Source: Bacteroidaceae bacterium (GTDB taxonomy: Bacteria > Bacteroidota > Bacteroidia > Bacteroidales > Bacteroidaceae). Taken from it: a DNA stretch of 11,965 nt. The stretch is taken from positions 1 to 11,965 of the forward strand of contig CAADWS010000130.1 of NCBI GenBank assembly GCA_900752815.1. The letters run 5' to 3'. Within the stretch, counting starts at the first letter, position 1. Each line of letters begins with the position of its first letter. The translations under genes were made by a program, and so were the position numbers. The notes below the pieces were generated by a model that ran no database searches, had not been told where the DNA came from, and saw nothing but the letters and a program-made list of their open reading frames with translations. Positions 1-8,308 of this stretch are shown here, in pieces.

Positions 1-99
1 TCACTTCTAATTTACTAAATATCAGCGATATGCGCAACCTTTCATACATAAATATTTTATCGATTTAATTCCGCCAACGGGTTCTTCTTCTTTTTCCTT

Positions 100-108
100 T
101 ATATTTGC
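100..108 (+). promoter_or_regulatory. Putative Bacteroidota -7 promoter element (TATATTTGC)
   Basis: TATATTTGC matches the Bacteroides housekeeping sigma -7 consensus TAnnTTTG exactly. It sits in an AT-rich non-coding region upstream of gene 1. I see no TTTG at the expected -33 distance (about 20 bases upstream), so only half of the promoter is supported. Predicted start of transcription is near 113-116. Confidence 0.45.
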
Positions 109-232
109 ATTGTGGAACACGGCATGCGCGTTGACTCATAACGCAAACTAACCGGCTGAATACCTTGTTGTTTTACATTTTGCAGCGGGCCGGGAAAGGA
201 AAGGGATTCCATTTGCCTTTGCAAGGCGCAGC

Positions 233-266
233 GGTCCCGCCCCGGCCGGCGGCGGGAGGCTGGACC
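233..266 (+). promoter_or_regulatory. GC-rich hairpin in the leader of gene 1
   Basis: CCCGCC (236-241) pairs with GGCGGG (251-256) around a 9-base loop that is itself GC-rich, and an outer GGTCC/GGACC pairing (233-237 with 262-266) overlaps the same stem. It ends about 53 bases before the ATG and has no T-run after it, so it is not an intrinsic terminator. It may be a leader structure; no function is shown. Confidence 0.3.
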
Positions 267-319
267 GGGGGAACGTTTGAATCATCTGTATTCTTTATAA
301 AACTTTACTTTTTCAAGCT

Positions 320-2788
320 ATGAATCAATTGAAATCTCATTTTGGGAAAGTTGTCGCCTTCGCCTGGGCCGTTGTGTGCGTCGCGCCGTACAGTCCGGCA
401 CAGGCAGCCGACCGTCTTGCCGACGACCCGTCCAAGGAATGGTGCTATCTGAAGAAATCGACTACCGTTATCGGCATGCCCTTTCATCCGCAGGTGACGG
501 AAGTGACCTATGACGGTTCGCTTTATACCGGCTACAGTGAACTGACTTTCAGTTATGGCAAGGCAGATACTCCTTTGCTGATTCGCCAGAAAACCTTTGA
601 AAAGGGCTGGATACCCGTTGTCGGAGATTCCTGGAGCGAAGATGGCATTGACTATTGCATAGACATGTTTTCCGCACCCTTGCAGCCGGGCGACGTGAGC
701 AATTGTCTGAACTTTGTGAAGATAAGGATGAAGAATGCGGCCGGCACCGCGCAGCGCGGACATTTCACCGTGTCGCTCCGAGGCCGTCTGCCCGATTACC
801 GCTTGGCAAAACTGCGCGATTTCGGGCCGGCCGACCGCTATGAAATCGGCCGTGATGCCGTCCGCAAGAACGGCAAACTGATGATGGTTTTCGACAGCCG
901 GCCCGATGCCGTGGAGTCGGTGGACGGAAAGCATTACCGTTCGGCCTTTACCGCCGATTCGCTGCGGGTGAAGCCCGAAACGCGCACCTGCCTTTTGCGC
1001 TATGCCAGGCTGCTGCAGCCGGGCGAGGCCTGCGAGATTGTGGTGAAGATGCCCACCGTGCCCACGGCCGATGCGGCCTATGCCGAGGCTGCCCGTCAGG
1101 CCGGATATGAGGAGAAACACCGCTTTGTGACCGACTTTTGGGAGCGGCTGGTTCTCTCGCAGACGCAGTTTGAGATTCCCGAAAAACGCATACAGGATGC
1201 CCAGCGCGCCTCGATGGTGCATTTGTTGCTGGCAACCCGTACGCGAGGCGGACAGCGGATGCAGACCGACGGCATTCCTTATCCCAACTTCTTCCTGACT
1301 TCCGGCCCGCAAATGTCGATGGCCTATCTGACGAACGGCTGCCCCGAATATGCGCGGCTCATTGTGGCAAACGCCTTGAAGCAGCAGGAACCCGACGGAC
1401 TTTATTTCGACCGTTCGCTGGCACACGGCGGCATCATCCCCACGGCACACGGGCACATCATGTATATGGCCGCGGCCTACTGTCTGCTGACACACGACGA
1501 AGCATTCGGCCGGCAGATTTTCCCCAGTCTGGTCAAGGCCGTGGACTATCTGAAGACGCAGACCGGAAAGAGCCGCTACGGCCTGTTGCCGCCTACCTAT
1601 CCTTACGACAACGAGATGATTGACGGCCATTATGCCAGCAACAACTATTGGGCGTTGCTGGGCTTGCGCTTCTGCATCCGCATGGCCCGCTGCCTGAACC
1701 GGACAGACGTGCTGGCCGACTGGGAGGCGCTTGAGAAGACCTATACGCAAAGCATCCTCAAGGGGATAGAGGCTTCGGTTCAGGCTGATGGCTATGTGCC
1801 CACCGGACTGTATGATTTCCTGACGGGAAAGAAGGCCCGCCGCGGTTTCAACGAATACCAGTGCAACAGCGACTGGGAAAACATGCTGCTGGCCTATCCC
1901 ACAGAACTGCTTCCGCCCGGCCATGCCTATGTGCGCGGCAGCCTTCGCCACATCCGGAAAGGATATGCCGAGGGCATCATGACCTATCGGCACGGCATGC
2001 ATCTGCACCAGTACATAACGGCCAATCTGATTGAGCAGTATATGGTGCAGGGGCAGCAGCGGCAGGCGCTTATTGATTTTTACCATCTCATCCTCCATTC
2101 CGGTTCTACCCACGAGGGGTTTGAGAATCTTGTGATTCCCTGGAAGGACCGTATGGTTGACCCGTATTGCCCCACGCCCCATGCCTGGGCTTCGGCCAAG
2201 ACTGCGTTCCTTATCCGCAACTTCCTGCTGCACGAATATGGCGGCAGGGCCGGCATGGAAAACACGCGCGACCTTTACTTATTCCCCGTCATATCGCCGG
2301 AGTGGGCCCGGCCGGGACAGCACATCGCCATTCGGGGCGCGGCCACGGAAATGGGGCCGGTGACGGCGCGCATCGATTTCGACGCCGACGGAGCCAGAGT
2401 GAGCTACAAGGCCGATTATTTCGGTGACGGCCCCGACCATGTGCGTCTGCGCATCCCTTATTTCAAACGTTTTGTCCGGTTGCGTACCGATGCGCGTTCG
2501 GCGCGGGTAGAAGGCGGATGCATTGTGCTTTCACCCGATTTCACAACGCTCGAAGTGAAGTGGAAGGACCGGCCGCAGGCGCATAAGGGCACTTCGGCCT
2601 ATCTGCTGCGCGCTTACCGTGCCTGCAACACCTTTGAGGGGATGGACAGCGCCGGAGTGCAAATCGTCAGGGAACACCGCCCCTTTCTGCTGGAAGAGGA
2701 AAAGACCGATACGCTGGAACCGTTGAGCTTCGACCTGGTGCGCCGTTGCTTCCTGCATGAATTTGAGCGGCGGCAGAGCGGAAACTGA
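320..2788 (+). CDS. Secreted six-hairpin (alpha/alpha-toroid) glycosidase-like protein, family unassigned
   Basis: An 822-aa exported protein. Residues 1-29 form a signal peptide with a basic start, a hydrophobic core and an A-Q-A cleavage site; there is no lipobox, so a periplasmic enzyme is likely. Residues ~45-280 look like an N-terminal beta-rich domain. Residues ~285-640 are helical with repeated aromatic/acidic turns typical of alpha/alpha-toroid glycosidases. Candidate catalytic acids lie in YPYDNEMIDGHYASNNYW (427-444), CNSDWENM (515-522) and HEGFENLVIPWKDR (598-611); I cannot say which act. Residues ~650-750 look like a C-terminal beta-sandwich, followed by a ~70-residue acidic tail. 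The ATG at 320 is chosen because it places the signal peptide at the N-terminus. The role is inferred as glycan hydrolysis from the fold-like pattern and from four glycosidase neighbours on the same strand. A lyase or epimerase with the same fold is an alternative. The gene is real with high certainty; the exact family is unknown to me. Confidence 0.85.
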   Translation: MNQLKSHFGKVVAFAWAVVCVAPYSPAQAADRLADDPSKEWCYLKKSTTVIGMPFHPQVTEVTYDGSLYTGYSELTFSYGKADTPLLIRQKTFEKGWIPVVGDSWSEDGIDYCIDMFSAPLQPGDVSNCLNFVKIRMKNAAGTAQRGHFTVSLRGRLPDYRLAKLRDFGPADRYEIGRDAVRKNGKLMMVFDSRPDAVESVDGKHYRSAFTADSLRVKPETRTCLLRYARLLQPGEACEIVVKMPTVPTADAAYAEAARQAGYEEKHRFVTDFWERLVLSQTQFEIPEKRIQDAQRASMVHLLLATRTRGGQRMQTDGIPYPNFFLTSGPQMSMAYLTNGCPEYARLIVANALKQQEPDGLYFDRSLAHGGIIPTAHGHIMYMAAAYCLLTHDEAFGRQIFPSLVKAVDYLKTQTGKSRYGLLPPTYPYDNEMIDGHYASNNYWALLGLRFCIRMARCLNRTDVLADWEALEKTYTQSILKGIEASVQADGYVPTGLYDFLTGKKARRGFNEYQCNSDWENMLLAYPTELLPPGHAYVRGSLRHIRKGYAEGIMTYRHGMHLHQYITANLIEQYMVQGQQRQALIDFYHLILHSGSTHEGFENLVIPWKDRMVDPYCPTPHAWASAKTAFLIRNFLLHEYGGRAGMENTRDLYLFPVISPEWARPGQHIAIRGAATEMGPVTARIDFDADGARVSYKADYFGDGPDHVRLRIPYFKRFVRLRTDARSARVEGGCIVLSPDFTTLEVKWKDRPQAHKGTSAYLLRAYRACNTFEGMDSAGVQIVREHRPFLLEEEKTDTLEPLSFDLVRRCFLHEFERRQSGN

Positions 2789-2887
2789 CGGAGATGTTGA
2801 CAGGCAAGGAAGCCGGCTGTGTCCCGGTTTCTACCCGTGACGGCAAGTATCGTTCGGGGATGCAGGGCTTCTTTGCCGAAAAATCCA

Positions 2888-2896
2888 TATATTTGC
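2888..2896 (+). promoter_or_regulatory. Putative Bacteroidota -7 promoter element upstream of the divergent GH2 gene
   Basis: TATATTTGC, identical to the element before gene 1, lies 138 bases upstream of the gene 2 ATG inside the 245-base spacer. The nearest upstream TTTG (2872-2875) is only 12 bases away, shorter than the usual spacing of about 20, so the -33 half is doubtful. If active, gene 2 has its own promoter rather than depending on read-through from gene 1. The spacer also holds a small hairpin (CCTGCC 2985-2990 with GGCAGG 2996-3001) in what would be the leader. Confidence 0.4.
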
Positions 2897-3033
2897 AGGG
2901 GGCATCGGGTAATTTCTGTTTCCAACAGTGTTGGGACGACCGCATTGTTGCCGGATGGAGTTGCCGTTGCCTCTGTTCCGTGTTCCTGCCGGACGGGCAG
3001 GCCGGATGTTAATCTGCCACATTATTTGAAACT

Positions 3034-5697
3034 ATGAAAAATTACCGTTTCCTCCTTTGCTGCCTCGTCGGCCTGCTGTTGTCGGTGCCGGGCTGGAGCA
3101 CTCCCGAGTTTTCAACTGCCGGCTTTTTTGAATTGCCCCAGACCGGGCGCGAAGTGTATTCCATGAATCTGGCCTGGCGCTTTTTCAAGGGAAAGCCGCA
3201 GGGTGAGCCCTCCCGTCCCGATTATGACGACGCGGACTGGGAGGTGGTTTCCGTTCCCCATGGGCTGGAATATGTGCCGGTTGAGGCCAGCGGCTGTGCC
3301 AACTATCAGGGTGAAGCCTGGTATCGCAAGCGGTTCACTCCGGCCGCCGGGCTGCAGGGCCGGCGGGTTTTCCTCCACTTTGAGGGGATTATGGGCAAAA
3401 GCCGTGTCTATTTGAACGGAGAACTGGTCAAGGAGCATTTTGGCGGTTATCTGCCCGTCATCGTCGACGTAACCGGCCGTTTGCGTCCGGGTCGTGAAAA
3501 TGTGCTGGCGGTCATGGCCGACAACAGTGACGACCCCAATTTCCCCGTGGGCAAACCGCAGGCTCAGCTCGATTTTACCTATTTCGGCGGCATCTATCGC
3601 GACTGCTGGCTGGTGGCCCATGGCGATGTGTTTATCACTGATGCCAATTACGAAAACGAGGTGGCTGGCGGCGGTCTTTTTGTTTCCTACAGCGATGTCT
3701 CGGACGCTGGTGCCGATGTGCGTCTGCAGGCCCATGTGCGCAACGCGTCGGACCGTTCGCGGCGGGTGAGTGTGGAGTTTGAACTGAAGGACCGCGATGG
3801 AAACCGTGTGGCCGTTGCCGCAGGAAACCTGCGCCTGAAGAGCGGGCAGGCCCGCCACACCGTCAGCACGATACACGTGCAGCAGCCACGCCTGTGGAGC
3901 CCCGACGACCCTCATCTTTACGACCTGCTGGTCTATGTGAAGGAGGACGGGCGGGTGATTGACGGTTACCGGCAGCGCATCGGCATCCGCAGCATCGAGT
4001 TCCGGAAAACTGACGGCCTCTGGATAAACGGCCGGCGTTATGAGGGAAAAATCATGGGCACGAACCGCCATCAGGACTTTGCCGTGCTGGGCGCCGCCAT
4101 GCCCAACGCGCTGCAGTGGCGCGACGCCAAGAAACTGCGCGACGCGGGCTTGAAAGTGGTGCGTACGCATTATGTCATCGACCCCGCCTTCATGGATGCT
4201 TGTGACGAACTGGGCCTTTTTGCCCTGGTGGAGGTGCCCGGCTGGCAGTTCTGGAACAAGGCTCCCGTCTTTTCGCAGCATCTTTATCGCGACCTGCGCG
4301 ACATGGTGCGTATCCACCGCAACCATGCCAGCCTCTTCTTCTGGGAACCCATCCTCAACGAAACCCATTATCCCGACGAGTTTGCGAAAAACGCCAGGAA
4401 AATCTGCGACGAGGAATATCCGCATCCCTATAGCATTGCCGCCTGTGATGACGGGGCGAACGGCGATGAGTATTTCGACCTGCTGCTCCGCCCCATCGAG
4501 AGCAAACTGCGCACCGACAAAACCTATTTCATCCGCGAATGGGGGGACAATGTGGACGACTGGAACGCGCAGAATTCCGACAGCCGCGTAGCGCGCAGCT
4601 GGGGCGAAGTGCCCATGCTCGTGCAGGCGGCCCATTATGGCATGCCTTATTATCTGGACCGCCATCCCATACTTTGTTATGACGAAATCTGCCGTAAGCC
4701 CTCACAGATTGTGGGAGCCTGCTTCTGGCATTCGTTCGACCACCAGCGCGGCTATCATGCCGACCCCTTCTATGGCGGCATCATGGATGCTTTCCGTCAG
4801 CCGAAGACGTCGTACTATATGTTCATGTCGCAGCGGCCGCCGCAATCGTCCGATCGCCTGCAGGCCGAAACCGGTCCGATGGTTTACATTGCCCATGAGC
4901 TGACTCCCTTCTCGCCGGCCGACGTAACCGTCTATTCCAATTGTGACGAAGTGCGCCTCACGGTGTGGAAGGGCGGCAAGGTGTATACCTATCGCAAGGA
5001 CCCGCAGCGGGAAGGCATGCCGTCGCCCATTATCACGTTCAAGGATGTGTATCATTACATGGACTGGAAAAACCTGATTCGCAGTGGCCGGCGCGGCGAT
5101 GCCTATTTGCTGGCGGAGGGACTGATGGACGGCAAGGTGGTGGCCACCTGCATGCGGCGGCCGGCCGGTCAGGCCCATCAGTTGCGGCTGCGCCTGGACG
5201 ACGAGGGCACAGGACTGAAAGCCGACGGCTCCGACGTGGTGGCCGTGGTGGCAGAGATGGTGGACCGTCAGGGAAACGTGAAACGTCTGAACAATTCCTG
5301 GATTCGTTTCCGTGTGGAAGGTGAAGGGCGCCTGTTGGGTGATGGCGTGACAGGAGTGAACCCGCAGCAAATCGAGTGGGGCAGTGCCGTTGCCTTGATA
5401 CAGGCCAGCCACCGTTCCGGCCGCATTCGCGTGGTGGCCAGTATGGAAGTGCCCGGGCGGGCGCGTCCGCTGGAGGGTACGCTCGACTTCGAAAGCCGTC
5501 CGTCCGCACAACGCGAAATCTACAGTGAGGCCGAGTGGGCCTGCCGCAAGCAGTCGGTTGCCGCGTCTGCTCCCGAGAGCCGCAGCAGCAGCGAACTGGA
5601 ACGGGAGAATGCCCGGCTTCGCAAGGAACTGCAGCAACTCAAGGTAAAGGAAGTGGAGCAGCAGCAAACGCAGTTTGGTGTGGGCATCAATGACTGA
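3034..5697 (+). CDS. Divergent glycoside hydrolase family 2 protein with C-terminal coiled-coil tail
   Basis: An 887-aa exported protein with the GH2 layout. Residues 1-22 are a signal peptide (basic start, leucine-rich core, cleavage near G-W-S). Residues ~40-200 are the jelly-roll sugar-binding domain (WYRKRF, FEGIMGKSRVYLNGE, FGGIYRDCWL). Residues ~200-322 are the Ig-like domain ending in RIGIRSIEF. Residues ~323-600 are the TIM barrel, with INGRRYEGKIMGTNRHQD, VVRTHYVIDPAFMDACDELGL, acid/base E443 in WEPILNE and probable nucleophile E502 in FIREWGD. Residues ~615-705 resemble DUF4982 and ~715-820 a C-terminal Ig-like domain. The last ~35 residues (853-880) form a charged heptad-like helix, odd for this family. 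The two catalytic glutamates are only 59 residues apart and the usual W-S-x-G-N-E is replaced, so the subfamily is divergent. It probably cleaves a terminal beta-linked sugar (galactoside or glucuronide type); the substrate cannot be read from the sequence. Confidence 0.9.
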   Translation: MKNYRFLLCCLVGLLLSVPGWSTPEFSTAGFFELPQTGREVYSMNLAWRFFKGKPQGEPSRPDYDDADWEVVSVPHGLEYVPVEASGCANYQGEAWYRKRFTPAAGLQGRRVFLHFEGIMGKSRVYLNGELVKEHFGGYLPVIVDVTGRLRPGRENVLAVMADNSDDPNFPVGKPQAQLDFTYFGGIYRDCWLVAHGDVFITDANYENEVAGGGLFVSYSDVSDAGADVRLQAHVRNASDRSRRVSVEFELKDRDGNRVAVAAGNLRLKSGQARHTVSTIHVQQPRLWSPDDPHLYDLLVYVKEDGRVIDGYRQRIGIRSIEFRKTDGLWINGRRYEGKIMGTNRHQDFAVLGAAMPNALQWRDAKKLRDAGLKVVRTHYVIDPAFMDACDELGLFALVEVPGWQFWNKAPVFSQHLYRDLRDMVRIHRNHASLFFWEPILNETHYPDEFAKNARKICDEEYPHPYSIAACDDGANGDEYFDLLLRPIESKLRTDKTYFIREWGDNVDDWNAQNSDSRVARSWGEVPMLVQAAHYGMPYYLDRHPILCYDEICRKPSQIVGACFWHSFDHQRGYHADPFYGGIMDAFRQPKTSYYMFMSQRPPQSSDRLQAETGPMVYIAHELTPFSPADVTVYSNCDEVRLTVWKGGKVYTYRKDPQREGMPSPIITFKDVYHYMDWKNLIRSGRRGDAYLLAEGLMDGKVVATCMRRPAGQAHQLRLRLDDEGTGLKADGSDVVAVVAEMVDRQGNVKRLNNSWIRFRVEGEGRLLGDGVTGVNPQQIEWGSAVALIQASHRSGRIRVVASMEVPGRARPLEGTLDFESRPSAQREIYSEAEWACRKQSVAASAPESRSSSELERENARLRKELQQLKVKEVEQQQTQFGVGIND

Positions 5698-5712
5698 TTC
5701 CTGTGTCTGGCC

Positions 5713-5752
5713 GCACGGCTGCCCCGATGGTTGTGACGGGGCAGCGCCGTGC
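5713..5752 (+). terminator. Strong inter-cistronic hairpin after the divergent GH2 gene
   Basis: GCACGGC (5713-5719) plus TGCCCCG (5720-5726) pair with CGGGGCA (5737-5743) and GCCGTGC (5746-5752): 14 perfect base pairs with a 2-base bulge and a 10-base loop. It begins 15 bases after the gene 2 stop. The following bases contain only short T stretches (GGTTTCCATTTC), so it is a weak or partial terminator at best. It could instead protect the 3' end of the upstream mRNA and set different expression for genes 2 and 3. The structure is certain as sequence; its role is inferred. Confidence 0.5.
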
Positions 5753-7818
5753 AGTGGTTTCCATTTCATCCGCTGTTTCCGTCGGGTCCCGGCAAAAGGC
5801 ACATGCTGTTGGAGAACATGAATATCTGATTATAAATATAAAGACATCCTATGAAAAAAAAGTTACTGTTTTACTCATGGCTGTTGCTTGCCGGCCAGTT
5901 TCCGGTCCCGGTCGTAGCGGCGGTCCGCGGCGTTGACGCTGTGTCCGCACATGTCTCGGCGGACGAGAATGCGCTGCCCCGGCAGTCGGCAGAAGCGGTG
6001 GCCCGCTTGCAGAAGAAACTGGCAGCCTTGCCCGTCATGAAAGGGCTGATTTCCGACCGTACCGGCTTCGACTGGCTGCTGACACCGGAAAAGTCGGGAG
6101 CCGGCATCTACCGTACCCCCGACGGCAAGGGCATTGTCGTGGCCAATGCGATGGTATCGCGCACCTTCCGCCTTTTCCCCAATCTGGCCACGGTCGATTT
6201 TACCAACCGCATGTTGGGCGAAAGCCTGCTGAGAGCCGTCAGTGCCGAAGGCTGTCTGTGGATAGACGGTAAGGCCTGGAAACTGGGCGGTCTGTCGGGA
6301 CAGCCCGAGCGGGGTTATCTGCGCAACGACTGGCTGGATGCGATGCAGCCCTTGCCCGAATCGTTCGTGGTGGAGGATTTCTCGGTGAAGGAGGTGGAGC
6401 CTTCGCTGCGTTGGGCACGTACACGCTGGGCACTCAACGACCGCGATGCGACGGGGCGTGAGCTGGTGTTTGTCCTGCGCGGCCGGGGAGCGACCGAGAA
6501 CGTCAGGGTGCATCTTCATTTTGCCGTTTACGACCAGGTGCCGGTCATCCGCAAATGGATGGAGGTGGAAAACGGTAGCGGCCGCCGGCTGACCCTTGAC
6601 AAGTTCCAGTTGGAATATCTGGCCATGGCTGAGCCCGAATCGCCTTCCGACGGCAATCCCGACGACTTCCTGCTGCCGAATCTTCATGTGGAGAGTGATT
6701 ATGCCTGCAGCGGTACTTTCACCGAGCGCGAGACCGATATCACCGAAAAGTGGGTGACCGACAAGGCTTACACCTCGCAGCGGCATTATCCCATGGAGAC
6801 TCCCTGCATCCTGCAGGTGGCACCGCCCATCGGGCCCGACCAGCAGGTGGAGCCGGGAACTACCTTTTCCACGTTCTCCGTTTATGAAATGCCTTTCGAC
6901 AGCTACGACCGTGAGCGTAAGGGGCTTTTCACCCGCCGCTTCTATCAGGCGATAGCTCCCTGGACTACGCAGAATCCCATTTTCCTGCATCTCACGTCGA
7001 GCGACCCTGCCGTGGTGCGCCGGGCCGTCGACCAGTGTGCCGAGGTCGGCTTTGAAATGATTATCCTCAGTTTCGGTTCGGGCGCCAATGCCGAGGACGT
7101 CTCCGAAGCGAACATTGCCAAATGGAAAGAGCTGGTGGACTATGCCCGTTCCAAAAACATAGAGATGGGATGCTACTCGCTGCTGGCCAGCCGTAGCGTC
7201 GGCGAAAAGGACGATGCCGTCAATCCGGAAACCGGCCGGCCCGGCGGTATGCGTTTCGGCAATTCACCCTGTCTTTGCAGCGAATGGGGAGAGGAATACT
7301 TCCGCAAGATACGTTACTTCGTGGAGCAGACGGGCATGACCTGCCTGGAGCACGACGGGTCCTATCCCGGCGATGTCTGTGCCTCCACCAGCCACCCTTA
7401 CCACCGCGGACTGAACGACTCACAGTGGAACCAGTTCCGGAAAGTGACCGGACTTTATCACTGGATGAGCGAGAAAGGCATCTATCTGAACGTGCCCGAT
7501 TTTTATTTTCTCAACGGTTCGAACAAGGTGAGCATCGGTTATCGTGAGGTGAACTGGTCGCTGCCACGCGACCGCCAGCTGATGCATACCCGCCAGCTGA
7601 ATTATGACTGCACGTGGGAGCGTCCCGTGACGGCTCTGTGGAGTTTCGTCCCCCTGGTGCAGTATCATGGCGGCGGGGCTGCTGCCACCATCGAGCCGCT
7701 GGCCGAGCATCTGTATGAATACCGCACGTTGCTGTTCCAGAACTTCAGCGCCGGCGTGCAGGCCTGCTATCGGGGGCCGCGCCTTTATGATACGCCTGAA
7801 ACCCGCCGCATGGTGACC

Positions 7819-7829
7819 GAGGTGTGGCC
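7819..7829 (+). other. Probable one-base deletion (frameshift site) in the GH-D-like gene
   Basis: The sequence reads GAGGTGTGGCC. In the upstream frame this gives E-V-W-P and then low-quality sequence rich in S, T, A and C; in the frame starting with GTG at 7824 it gives V-A-W-Y-K-R-Y-R and a normal C-terminal domain. Adding one G (GAGGTGGTGGCC) joins both frames as E-V-V-A-W-Y-K-R. No slippery heptamer or homopolymer longer than two bases is present, so programmed frameshifting is unlikely. Confidence 0.8.
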
Positions 7830-8144
7830 TGGTATAAGCGTTACCGCCGCATTCTCAACAGCGACCTCATCCATCTGCGCAAACCCGACGCCCGCGACTG
7901 GGACGGACTGCTGCATGTCGACCCCAAAGGCAAGGAAAAGGGACTGGCTGTTTTCTATAATCCGCTGCCCTGCGACATTGAGCGCAGCATCCGCCTGCCG
8001 CTCTATTACACGGGCTTGACAAAGCAGGCCCGCATCCGTGAGCAGGAAGGGCGCGCCCGGAAGTATCGGCTTGATGCTTATGGGAATGTTGACTTGAAAG
8101 TAAAGATTCCTGCCGGTGGCTACACCTGGTATGTGATAGAATAA
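7824..8144 (+). pseudogene. Out-of-frame C-terminal fragment of the GH-D-like glycosidase
   Basis: A 106-codon frame that carries the end of the barrel and the C-terminal beta-sandwich of the preceding protein: AWYKRYRRILNSDLIHL, then a D-W-D-G-L-L-H-V-D segment, GLAVFYNPLP, and a final PAGGYTWYVIE typical of the last beta-strand in GH36-like enzymes. The GTG at 7824 is only where the open frame begins by chance, not a likely translation start: no signal peptide or ribosome-binding site precedes it. The fragment is not expected to be made as a separate protein. Confidence 0.75.
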
Positions 8145-8189
8145 TGGTAGTCGCAGTGTCTGCCTGCCCATCCCGACTGGCTGCCGTCA

Positions 8190-8213
8190 CGGGTTTTCCG
8201 TCCGGAGGACCCG
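8190..8213 (+). terminator. Hairpin after the frameshifted gene, possible transcript end
   Basis: CGGGTTTTCC (8190-8199) pairs with GGAGGACCCG (8204-8213) through 10 base pairs, two of them G-U, with a 4-base loop GTCC. It lies 45 bases after the stop at 8144. There is no T-run behind it (CTCCTGAAAAACAG follows), so it is not a classical intrinsic terminator; it may mark or protect a 3' end. Confidence 0.35.
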
Positions 8214-8308
8214 CTCCTGAAAAACAGAGAATGACGTGCGTTCGCTATCATTATTTATCTCCAACAGAGGTCCTTGTATGCCCTTGCCGCATCCCGGTTT
8301 CACGGTCC

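Larger units (their letters stand above)
1..319 (+). other. Non-coding leader region upstream of the first glycosidase gene
   Basis: No gene is supported here: the first 130 bases are AT-rich with stops in all frames, and nothing resembles an RNA gene or a mobile-element end. It contains an exact -7 promoter match at 100-108 and a GC-rich hairpin at 233-266, followed by an AT-rich stretch leading into the ATG at 320. If transcription starts near 113-116, the mRNA leader would be about 200 nt, long enough for leader-based control. Whether gene 1 is the first gene of an operon or only has an internal promoter cannot be told, because the upstream neighbour is outside the window. Confidence 0.6.
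5851..8144 (+). pseudogene. Frameshifted clan GH-D (GH36/GH27, alpha-galactosidase-fold) glycosidase-like gene
   Basis: Reading on from the ATG at 5851 gives 658 sensible residues, then the frame leaves the family sequence near 7822-7824 and stops at 8019. The missing C-terminus continues one frame back and stops at 8144, so the intact protein would be about 764 aa. Residues 1-24 form a signal peptide (MKKK, hydrophobic core, V-A-A). Residues ~85-350 form a beta-sandwich domain with LATVDFTNRMLGESLLRAV and GGLSGQPERGYL. Residues ~375-630 form a TIM barrel (PIFLHLTSSDPAVVRRAVDQ, FEMIILSFGSG). CLEHDGSYPGD contains D502, the best nucleophile candidate by analogy with GH36/GH27; E566 in GYREVNW or nearby acids could be the acid/base. 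The C-terminal part looks like the usual small beta-sandwich. The likely role is release of an alpha-linked sugar in the periplasm. Family placement is by pattern only. The break may be a true inactivating mutation or a sequencing error. Confidence 0.75.

Noticed and set aside
305..2233. 642-codon open frame on the minus strand opposite gene 1
   Set aside because: Its translation is rich in H, G, R and Q with no domain pattern or signal peptide, and it mirrors a clearly real plus-strand gene; GC-rich codon use removes stops on the opposite strand.
2794..3037. Two ~72-codon plus-strand frames in the spacer between genes 1 and 2
   Set aside because: Cysteine- and arginine-rich translations without a motif, overlapping each other and the putative promoter; no ribosome-binding site or family resemblance.
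3112..4665. 517-codon minus-strand frame opposite the divergent GH2 gene
   Set aside because: Shadow of a gene with recognisable GH2 motifs; the translation has no family features.
7815..7830. Programmed -1 frameshift in the GH-D-like gene
   Set aside because: The direction fits a -1 shift, but there is no X-XXY-YYZ slippery heptamer and no obvious reason for glycosidases to use recoding; a lost G is simpler.
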